From: CAYFJO01 sp964343305
GTDB lineage: Bacteria > Planctomycetota > Planctomycetia > Pirellulales > Pirellulaceae
Length of the DNA: 11,992 nt
Direction: 5' to 3'
Assembly (NCBI GenBank): GCA_964343305.1
Contig: CAYFJO010000335.1
Location: 1 to 11,992 of the forward strand
Part shown: piece after piece, positions 6,445-11,992 of the stretch
Position numbering within the stretch: the stretch's first letter is position 1
How the letters are laid out: every line of letters starts with the position of its first letter
The notes under the pieces: generated by a model
Told to the model about the DNA's origin: nothing
Database searches by the model: none
What the model saw: only the letters and a program-made list of their open reading frames with translations
Made by a program: the position numbers and the translations under genes

Positions 6445-6708
6445 ATGAACAACCATGATCTGACACAACGAGTCATGCGACTATTCGCCCAGCAACTCAA
6501 CGTCGAGCCGCCGACCGCTGACAGCGACATCATCGAGGGCGGCTGGCTCGATTCGCTGATGCTTGTCGACTTGCTGATGCACATCGAGACTCAATTCCAG
6601 TTAAACATCGCGTTAGAAGACCTCGACATCGAAAAATTCCGCACGGTCGAGGGAATCGCTGGTTTCATCGCCAGCCAGCAGGAGCAGGCCGATGTCGACG
6701 CAGCCTGA
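6445..6708 (+). CDS. Stand-alone acyl/peptidyl carrier protein
   Basis: An 87-aa acidic protein of typical carrier-protein length with a four-helix pattern. The attachment site is GGWLDSLMLVDLL, with Ser37 in the DSL motif as the expected 4'-phosphopantetheine site. Helix 2 (DSLMLVDLLMHIETQF) and the following LNIALEDLDIEKFRTVEGIAGFI match ACP/PCP and DltC-like proteins. Since the adenylation enzyme has no fused carrier domain, this is its probable partner. AGG lies 8 nt upstream of the ATG. The start lies just after the MITE-like element, and the end overlaps the next gene by 17 nt. No phosphopantetheinyl transferase is in the window. Confidence 0.9.
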   Translation: MNNHDLTQRVMRLFAQQLNVEPPTADSDIIEGGWLDSLMLVDLLMHIETQFQLNIALEDLDIEKFRTVEGIAGFIASQQEQADVDAA

Positions 6709-7819
6709 ACTTCTGCCACATCCCGCCGCCACGCGCCGTGGCATCCGTGCGCTGGAACGAGACGACCTCGAACAAGTCGCCAGCCTTTATGAGCGCGTCA
6801 TGCGCAGCGGTTCGTCAACGCCGCCGCCGGGACTCGCCGAATGTTTCGAGCGGTTTTTTCTCGATTGTCCGCTGGTCGATCCAGAAATTCCGTCGCTGGT
6901 CTACGAAGACGACGGCCGCATCGTTGGTTTCTTGGGTCTGTACGTCCGCCAAATGTTGCTTGACGGTCAGCCGATCCGCATGGCGTGCAGCGGGCATTTT
7001 GTAACGGACGAGCAATCCCGCGCAAAGGCCGTCGGAGCGTTTCTCATTCGCAAGTTCTTTCAAGGCCCACAAGACCTGACGATGACCGACGGAGCAACAC
7101 CCGCGGTCCGTCGCCTTTGGGAGCGTCTGGGCGGGCAAACCGCACTGCTGCAATGCATGCAATGGACGAAGGTGTTTTCGCCCGCCCGATTTCTCTGTCG
7201 GCAGTTGGCGGACTGCTCGATTGCGTCGACCATTTTGTGGCCATTTGCTTGGTCGATGGACCAACTGGTGCGACCGCTGCTACGCCGAACTTCGAACGCG
7301 ACCGATTCGTTGCGGTGCCAAGATTTGACGCCAGAGGACATGACAACCGCCTGGAACGAAATCGGCACAAGGTGTCGGTTGCTGCCGGTCTATGACCGGG
7401 GCTACGTCGATTGGCTGATGACCGAAATGCGCCGCGTCAAATCACGCGGACCACTGTTCGCACGAGTCCTTCGAGACGAAACGAACAAATTCGTGGGGTG
7501 GTACATCTATTACTTGCCCGCCGACGGCATCGCTCAGGTCGTGCAGATCGTTGCCACTGACGATTACCGGCAAGCGGTCATGGACCATCTGATGCAACAC
7601 GCCCAACGGCAGGGAGCACTAGCGTTAACCGGCCGTCTCGAAGCCGATCTTGTCGAGACAATTGCCAATCAGCGCTGTTGGATCCGTTACGACGAGCCAC
7701 TCTCTCTAATTCATTCAAACAACGCGGACATCGTCGCCGCCATCAACGCAGGCCAAGCCAAGCTCACGCGCTTGGACGGCGAATGGTGGACAGGATTCCA
7801 CCGAGAGCAAGTGTTCTAA
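6692..7819 (+). CDS. Two-domain GNAT-like protein
   Basis: A 375-aa protein whose halves both resemble GNAT folds. The first (about 16-160) has IRALERDDLEQVASLYERVM, VYEDDGRIVGFLGLYVR, a long strand with the place of the acetyl-CoA loop at DEQSRAKAVGAFL, and TDGATPAVRRLWERLGG, like motif B. The second (about 205-340) has FARVLRDETNKFVGWYIYYLP, VVQIVATDDYRQAVMDHLMQHA and a C-terminal strand. Neither half shows a clear QxxGxG/A, so acetyl-CoA use is uncertain. Similar tandem proteins in carrier-linked pathways can move acyl or aminoacyl groups (family-level inference). It overlaps the carrier protein gene by 17 nt with GGAG upstream, so the two are probably made together. No membrane segment is evident, although 178-190 is moderately hydrophobic. 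Confidence 0.72.
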   Translation: MSTQPELLPHPAATRRGIRALERDDLEQVASLYERVMRSGSSTPPPGLAECFERFFLDCPLVDPEIPSLVYEDDGRIVGFLGLYVRQMLLDGQPIRMACSGHFVTDEQSRAKAVGAFLIRKFFQGPQDLTMTDGATPAVRRLWERLGGQTALLQCMQWTKVFSPARFLCRQLADCSIASTILWPFAWSMDQLVRPLLRRTSNATDSLRCQDLTPEDMTTAWNEIGTRCRLLPVYDRGYVDWLMTEMRRVKSRGPLFARVLRDETNKFVGWYIYYLPADGIAQVVQIVATDDYRQAVMDHLMQHAQRQGALALTGRLEADLVETIANQRCWIRYDEPLSLIHSNNADIVAAINAGQAKLTRLDGEWWTGFHREQVF

Positions 7820-7822
7820 TCA

Positions 7823-8062
7823 TCAAAACTGTGTGCAAGTCAGATGCAAACCTGTTGCGTTCGTTAGCGCACGGTTTCGAGATCTCGCTTGACAGAAGAT
7901 CAGGTTTAGCTGCAAATGGGGCATGGCTAGTGGAAAAAGCGAACGTGACGTTAGCGATCTTGATGACCAATCACGGATCGCTCTTCTTGAAGACGTCACA
8001 TCGGCGTGTGAGCCTTCGAAGTACTCGGTGACGATGGCCGCAATTCTCTTACGGTCGGTCAT
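7823..8062 (-). pseudogene. 5' remnant of a conserved planctomycete gene coupled to MFS
   Basis: The open frame begins with an ATG overlapping the MFS stop (ATGA, 8059-8062). The first 22 codons, containing RKRIAAIVTEYFEGSHADV, look like the N-terminus of a conserved planctomycete protein family of unknown function that begins 'RIAAIVTEY..SHA' and is normally several hundred residues long. After SHADV (near 7997) the frame reads a Ser/Arg-rich sequence without recognisable features and ends 57 codons later. I therefore read it as a truncated gene. The family identification is from memory of its opening motif and needs a database check. The 7820-7996 stretch holds nothing else apart from the nested inverted repeat. 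Confidence 0.55.
7945..7999. repeat. Nested inverted repeat in the convergent gap
   Basis: The outer arms GTGACGT (7945-7951) and ACGTCAC (7993-7999) enclose inner arms AGCGATC (7953-7959) and GATCGCT (7976-7982). The two stems are separated by 1 nt on one side and 10 nt on the other, with a 16-nt loop. It lies between the biosynthetic operon (ending 7819) and the minus-strand MFS gene. It may act as a transcript end for one or both, but there is no T-run. The right arm coincides with the point where the truncated gene downstream of MFS loses its homology. Confidence 0.5.
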
Positions 8063-9351
8063 GATTCTGTCCCTGTGTTGGAGGTATCGAGATAGTCACG
8101 CGGCAATGTCTTGCAAACCAAGACCACGAGCAGGATGACGGCGACGCAAAGAACGAAGCCAAAGGCCAGAAATACGCTTCGCAAATCAGTGATCACACCG
8201 TCGTCACGGAGTTTGCCAACCACCAAGTAAGGCCATGATCCCAAGAGGCCGGACGCGACATTCAACAATCCAATTGCTGTCGAACGAGCAGCGGGGTCAA
8301 CGACTTCGAAGGTCGTGGTCCAAAGATTGGACAGATAGAGCCAAAACCCTATTCCATGAACAAACATCGCCACAAGTATGACCGGTATTGAGTCGACGAT
8401 CGCAACGGTGAACACCGCCGGAATTGCAAGAGTCAAACCCATAATCTGAACCTGGAACCGCCCCGACCTCCACTCCCGCGCCAAGCGGTCCGCCAAGACA
8501 CCGCCGATCAGAACACCGATCACGGTGCCAATCTGCGGAGCCAGTGTTGCCATTCGGCCAGCGGCTTCGAGTTTCATTTGGTAGTGATCAAAAAAGTGTC
8601 GCGGCAGAAAAAAATCCAACTGCTGGACGATATTGCTGGCCAGGACGAATACCAGCGCGACTAACAGAAAACTGGGCACCGACAACACCGTCACTAGCGT
8701 CTTTCCCAGAGAGCCGCCAGTACTCCCCAATCCCGAATCGCGGCGTTCTGTCCGCAATGGTTCTCGAAGCCAGCGTATTAGGACCAAGACAATGATGAGT
8801 CCGAGTCCTCCGAATACAAACATCGCTTCACGCCATCCGACTCGATCCGCGATCGCTCCACCCGCCCAACCCGCGACGATCAACGAGAAGGGACTCGATA
8901 GCAAATAGATACTGACAGCGCGTGACCGATTCCGCTGAGTGAAACAATCGGCCATGATTCCGGCAATCGCTGGAATGCTGGCCGCCTGAGTGGCCGCCAA
9001 CAAAACTCGCAGCGCCAACAAATCATAGAACCCCTGTGCCAGGCCCATACAAGCTAACGAAGCGCTGCTCATCGTCAACGATAGGATCAAGACGATGCGG
9101 CGCCGAAAGCGGTCGCTCAGATACGAGACAAAAATCTGTGCCAGCGCATAAGTAATTTGAAAAGCCCATGCAACTGTATTTAGTTGCAGTTCGCTCAATT
9201 TCAGTTCGTCAAGGAGCGGCTTCTGGATGTAATTGATGAGATTGCGATGCGCATAGAGCACGAAGTAGTTGAGAAAGAGCAAGCTCAAGATGAACCAGCG
9301 ATCGCGCGATCCAGAATCGTCGATGTCCGCCGGTGGAGTTTCTTGGATCAT
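8059..9351 (-). CDS. Major facilitator superfamily transporter
   Basis: A 430-aa integral membrane protein of normal MFS length with about 12 predicted membrane helices: the N-terminal bundle about 20-200, a cytoplasmic loop about 201-222 (LREPLRTERRDSGLG), and the C-terminal bundle about 225-415. The loop 2-3 signature appears as SYLSDRFRRRIVLIL (variant of G-x-x-x-D-R-x-G-R-R), with a weaker counterpart GGVLADRLAREW in the second half. The pattern (organic anion-type, e.g. YAHRNLINYI in helix 1 and motif-rich helix 4-5) fits a small-molecule or organic-acid permease. The substrate cannot be told. The ATG at 9351 has no strong SD. It lies downstream of the OCD-family gene on the same strand with a 216-bp gap, and its stop is coupled to a truncated gene. 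Use as exporter for the neighbouring cluster is only a guess. Confidence 0.92.
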   Translation of the reverse strand: MIQETPPADIDDSGSRDRWFILSLLFLNYFVLYAHRNLINYIQKPLLDELKLSELQLNTVAWAFQITYALAQIFVSYLSDRFRRRIVLILSLTMSSASLACMGLAQGFYDLLALRVLLAATQAASIPAIAGIMADCFTQRNRSRAVSIYLLSSPFSLIVAGWAGGAIADRVGWREAMFVFGGLGLIIVLVLIRWLREPLRTERRDSGLGSTGGSLGKTLVTVLSVPSFLLVALVFVLASNIVQQLDFFLPRHFFDHYQMKLEAAGRMATLAPQIGTVIGVLIGGVLADRLAREWRSGRFQVQIMGLTLAIPAVFTVAIVDSIPVILVAMFVHGIGFWLYLSNLWTTTFEVVDPAARSTAIGLLNVASGLLGSWPYLVVGKLRDDGVITDLRSVFLAFGFVLCVAVILLVVLVCKTLPRDYLDTSNTGTES

Positions 9352-9567
9352 GATCGTGTCTTTGTTGTCTGATGGGATGCAGGCTTGCTGTGAGAACCGA
9401 AAATCGTTGTCCTACTACAAAAATCTTTGCGCATCGATCTACTGGCAGTAACTTACAATTTCTCTCAAGTTACGGTGTTTCGCCGATCTGGCATCCTGCG
9501 AGCATTGTGGCGGCCTCCAGTTCCCGCCGGAAGAAAAGCAATCGTCGCAGAACTTGTTGGTGGTTTA
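9352..9567. other. Gap between MFS and OCD-family genes
   Basis: This 216-bp non-coding stretch should carry the MFS promoter. The only structure I see is the palindrome at 9448-9473, annotated separately. No terminator hairpin with a U-run is visible after the OCD-family stop. Confidence 0.5.
9448..9473. promoter_or_regulatory. Candidate operator palindrome upstream of MFS
   Basis: GTAACTT (9448-9454) and AAGTTAC (9467-9473) are perfect 7-bp inverted repeats with a 12-bp AT-rich spacer. The site lies about 97-122 bp upstream of the MFS start, a plausible place for a dimeric regulator. No regulator gene is in the window, so the function is inference. Confidence 0.4.
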
Positions 9568-10509
9568 TCAATCCTGTGCGGTCATTCGCTCCGCAACCAA
9601 AGCCGCAAGTGTCACCTCGGTCCCCGCCAACCCCAGTGAATAGAACAACGTAATCTCTTCACTGGTCCGCTCTCGGGCGGTGGCACCTGCTACGATCGGC
9701 GAAAGCTCTTGCAGGCGATCATGCAATGGGCTTGCAGCAGTGATAAACCGATCGCCGTATTTATCGACCTGGGCCATCGTGTCGGTTACCAACAATGCTG
9801 CCCGCTCGGCCACGCTGAGGTCAAGTTCCTGACTGTCTTTGAACTTCGGCCCGATGTTGTTAATGTGCACTCCCGGCTTGAGCCAATCGGCTTGAATCAC
9901 CGGAGTTGGGCTAACCGTAGCACTGATCAGCACGTCGGCTCCTTCCACCGTTTCGCGCGTTGAGGCGGCTACTTGTACGGATTGGCTCAGCTCTCTGCTC
10001 ATTTGCTCGGCAAACTCACCACAGCGCTGTGGGTTGCGACTGAACACTCTGATCTGATCGAATTGTCGCACCGCCGCCGCCGCCAGTAATTGGGTTCTCC
10101 CTTGTGGTCCAGTGCCGATGAGTCCCAGTACTTTTGAATTTGAACGCGACAGATACTTGATAGCCACGCCGCCGATGGCACCGGTCCGAATCGGGCCCAG
10201 TTGAGTTCCCGCGACCAGCGCCTTGATCGCCCCGGTGTCACCACAGAAAACCGCCACCAACTCGTCGCGTTCCGACGATTTGAAGTGCTTCATGTCGTAG
10301 GCCCGAAAACCGACTAACGAACCTTCGCCGGTCGAGCCCCCAACGGTAAACACGAATTTTCCAGCTTCTGCCAAGTCGGTATCGGAACGTGCCGGCGCGA
10401 TTAACGTCTCCGCGGCATGCGACCGAAAAGCTTCTTCCATGCACTTCAACGCTTGCGGCATGCTCAGGTATCTGGCAATGTCATCGTCCGTAATCAACAG
10501 ATAACTCAT
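9568..10509 (-). CDS. Ornithine cyclodeaminase/mu-crystallin family NAD(P)-dependent enzyme
   Basis: A 313-aa protein of normal family length. LLITDDDIARYLSMPQALKCMEEAF (4-28) is the typical N-terminal substrate domain. Later landmarks are IRTGAIGGVAIKYLSR (107-122), the Rossmann dinucleotide loop LIGTGPQGRTQ (130-140), ADVLISATVSPTPV and the C-terminal signature EITLFYSLGLAGTEVTLAAL (285-304). True ornithine cyclodeaminases have a Lys in the substrate strand and an Asp in 'GAD'. Here the aligned places read GFR (Arg69) and GPK (Lys222), so cyclisation of ornithine is doubtful. Ketimine reduction, amino-acid dehydrogenation or an unknown imine/amine reaction are alternatives within the family. 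AGGA lies 8-9 nt before the ATG. The gene is divergent from the sulfatase remnant and upstream of the MFS gene. Confidence 0.88.
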   Translation of the reverse strand: MSYLLITDDDIARYLSMPQALKCMEEAFRSHAAETLIAPARSDTDLAEAGKFVFTVGGSTGEGSLVGFRAYDMKHFKSSERDELVAVFCGDTGAIKALVAGTQLGPIRTGAIGGVAIKYLSRSNSKVLGLIGTGPQGRTQLLAAAAVRQFDQIRVFSRNPQRCGEFAEQMSRELSQSVQVAASTRETVEGADVLISATVSPTPVIQADWLKPGVHINNIGPKFKDSQELDLSVAERAALLVTDTMAQVDKYGDRFITAASPLHDRLQELSPIVAGATARERTSEEITLFYSLGLAGTEVTLAALVAERMTAQD

Positions 10510-10552
10510 TTGGTAGTCCTACTGCGAAGACGAAGGCCGAGAAAGGGTTTCA

Positions 10553-11041
10553 ATGGACGACCATTTTTGCGAGATTCCGCCCATTTCTCAAGCCATGAAT
10601 CTCTCCCCACTCTCAAGGACGCGTTTCTCTCGACACACGACACAAGTAGGGGACCACGGTCGTTCTCGCGATCCGCATGCACGGAAAAAGACGGCTATGT
10701 ATCATATTGATTGCACACTTACACCTGTTGTGGACGGGGAAGACGTTTCCGATATTTGGTTCGGCGCCGATCGCGAGCGCTCCAAGCCGCTATACTGGAG
10801 AACCAGCTCGGCAGGCGCCTCGCCAGCTATGCGCGAAGGGAAATGGAAGCTGCATCTGGGTTCTCGCAAGATTAAAGATATGGAACTCTACGATCTTTCA
10901 GTTGATCCGTCCGAAAGCCAAAACGTCGCCGACCAGTATCCTAACGTTCTGACTAAGCTGAAAGCCAAGTTCGAAGCCTGGGTCGCCGAACTGCCGAAAC
11001 AATACGAAAAGAAGAAAGGCAAAGAGAAGGGGAAGAGATGA
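10553..11041 (+). pseudogene. C-terminal fragment of a sulfatase
   Basis: The frame encodes 162 aa, of which about 60-162 (from nt 10730) match the end of planctomycete arylsulfatases: VDGEDVSDIWFGADRERS, KPLYWRTSSAG, AMREGKWKLHLG, MELYDLSVDPSESQNVA and a helix ending in a Lys-rich tail. Complete sulfatases are about 450-500 aa with the CxPSR active site near the N-terminus; that site and all metal ligands are missing here. The first 59 codons (MDDHFCEIPPISQ...) show nothing sulfatase-like and are probably junction DNA, although AGGG lies just upstream of this ATG. The stop overlaps the ATG of the ThuA gene (ATGA, 11038-11041), so the two were once an operon. It cannot hydrolyse sulfate esters. 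Confidence 0.78.
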
Positions 11042-11985
11042 GATTTCGAGAAACTGACAGACTGGTTCTTGCAGCCGCGATTGTCGTTGTGATTTTTGGC
11101 GCCGCACAAGCCGCGCAGGGGGACAACACTCGGGGCCCAAAGCACCCAGTTCCGCCGAGCGAGCTGTGGTTGACGTATTCGGGCGCCGAAGGGCCGGGCC
11201 AGGGCAAGCACGTTGTTTTGATTGCCGCTGATCAGGAGTATCGTAGCGAACAGGCAATGCCGATGTTAGGGAAGGTTCTCGCGCAACATCATGGGTTTGA
11301 CTGCACCGTACTGTTTTCCGTCAACGAAAAGGGCGAAGTGGATCCGACCTTGCCGGCTCCACTGAAAGACAAAACAAGACGTCACAACATTCCCGGCCTG
11401 AAGCATCTGGCGGATGCCGACTGCGTGATTTGGCTTTCGCGGTTCATGCAGCTTCCCGACCAGCAGATGCAACACTTTCACGACTACTTTGATTCGGGCA
11501 ATCCGCTTATCGCTTTGCGAACCGCCAACCACGGATTCTGGGGCGGCAAGAAGTACACGAAAAACGACAAGCCGGTGTCGCTACGTGACATGCTGGGCGG
11601 AAGCTTCATGGGGCATCACGGCGGTTGGCATCGCGAATCAACCCGAGGTATCATCGTTCCGGAAAACAAGACGCACCCCATCCTGATCGGAGTGAACGAC
11701 ATTTGGGGCACGTCCGACGTCTACCGCTGCCACAACGAAAAGTCTCCTTTTCCCAAAGACTGCACGGCGTTGGTCCTTGGCCAGCCGCTCATCAACCTCA
11801 AATCCGACGCTCCACCGAACGCCAAGAAGGAACCTCTGCCCGTCGCTTGGACCAAAACCTGGACGGGCGGCCAAGGCCGTCCGTCGAAGATCTTCCACTT
11901 TACTATGGGCTCAGCCAAAGATTTTCAAAACGCTGGAATAAGGCGACCGGCGGATGAGAATTTACCCGAATTCGTATTGTCGTAG
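11038..11985 (+). CDS. Exported ThuA-like domain protein, C-terminus probably altered
   Basis: A 315-aa protein. The signal peptide (about 8-25, RLVLAAAIVVVIFGAAQA) is followed by a ThuA-like trehalose-utilisation/glutamine-amidotransferase-like fold: GKHVVLIAADQEYRSEQAMP (56-75), FDCTVLFS, DADCVIWLSRFMQLPDQQM, GNPLIALRTANHGF (154-167), GGSFMGHHGGWH (187-198) and KIFHFTMGSAKDFQNAG (284-300). The role in planctomycetes is unknown; such genes often accompany sulfatases and sugar-degradation genes. Homologues normally continue after 'AGxRR' with a stretch like 'L..NAxYWGxG' and tens more residues. Here the frame turns to PADENLPEFVLS and stops, so the end was probably exchanged or frameshifted near nt 11947. 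The start overlaps the sulfatase fragment stop, with a purine-rich AAGGGGAAGAG SD. Confidence 0.82.
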   Translation: MRFRETDRLVLAAAIVVVIFGAAQAAQGDNTRGPKHPVPPSELWLTYSGAEGPGQGKHVVLIAADQEYRSEQAMPMLGKVLAQHHGFDCTVLFSVNEKGEVDPTLPAPLKDKTRRHNIPGLKHLADADCVIWLSRFMQLPDQQMQHFHDYFDSGNPLIALRTANHGFWGGKKYTKNDKPVSLRDMLGGSFMGHHGGWHRESTRGIIVPENKTHPILIGVNDIWGTSDVYRCHNEKSPFPKDCTALVLGQPLINLKSDAPPNAKKEPLPVAWTKTWTGGQGRPSKIFHFTMGSAKDFQNAGIRRPADENLPEFVLS

Positions 11986-11992
11986 TCGCGTA

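Noticed and set aside
5793..6458. Plus-strand frame of 221 codons overlapping the GNAT
   Set aside because: Arg/His-rich shifted reading of the GNAT gene and the repeat region; the GNAT frame carries the motifs.
7764..7970. Short minus-strand frame between the cluster and MFS
   Set aside because: No SD, no motifs, and it overlaps the end of the double-GNAT gene.
1..11992. CRISPR array, tRNA, rRNA or riboswitch
   Set aside because: No regularly spaced direct repeats, no cloverleaf or conserved rRNA stretch and no known riboswitch core were recognised on reading.

Overview
The window reads as planctomycete DNA, probably from the Pirellula/Rhodopirellula side of the phylum. The grounds are a zinc-ribbon Ser/Thr kinase start in one transcription unit with an ECF sigma factor and an exported WD40 protein, fragments of sulfatase and ThuA-type genes, moderate GC content, and short palindromic repeats of the 'GGACGGATT..AATCCGTCC' and 'GGGGTCGGGATTC' kinds. 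The assignment rests on gene content and style; no marker gene is present. No rRNA, tRNA or CRISPR array was seen.

Left block (1-2838, minus strand). Read in its own direction, this is a unit of an exported AhpC/Bcp-type redoxin (2838-2113), an ECF-family sigma factor (2083-1517), an exported seven-blade WD40 protein (1510-440) and the N-terminal part of a zinc-ribbon Ser/Thr kinase that runs off the left edge (358-1). Spacing is tight except between WD40 and kinase, where a 66-bp palindromic repeat sits. A 12-bp perfect hairpin lies in the C-terminal coding tail of the redoxin. The redoxin lacks the usual PxxxTxxC spacing around its only plausible peroxidatic Cys.

Central block (3140-7819, plus strand). 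This is a compact NRPS-like biosynthetic operon made of free-standing parts: an SsuD-like flavin-dependent monooxygenase, a complete stand-alone amino-acid adenylation enzyme, a RimL-type GNAT, a stand-alone carrier protein with a DSL phosphopantetheine site, and a long protein that looks like two GNAT-like halves. All gene pairs overlap by 8-17 nt except GNAT/carrier protein, which are separated by 132 nt holding an 86-bp MITE-like inverted-repeat element. No condensation domain, thioesterase, reductase domain or MbtH protein is seen. My reading (inference) is that one amino acid is adenylated, loaded on the carrier protein, oxidised by the flavoenzyme, and acylated or released by the GNATs. 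This is the best candidate for an undescribed system here.

Right block (7820-10509, minus strand). An OCD/mu-crystallin-family enzyme is followed 216 bp downstream by an MFS transporter. The MFS stop overlaps (ATGA) the start of a gene of which only about 22 recognisable codons remain. The break lies at one arm of a nested inverted repeat. A GTAACTT-N12-AAGTTAC palindrome lies upstream of the MFS gene and may be an operator. Whether this block serves the central cluster (export, unusual amino-acid supply) is speculation.

Right edge (10510-11992, plus strand). The C-terminal end of a sulfatase and an almost complete exported ThuA-domain protein are joined by an ATGA overlap. The sulfatase has lost most of its N-terminal part and the ThuA protein appears to lose its last part near 11947, so this looks like a broken piece of a former sulfatase-ThuA operon.
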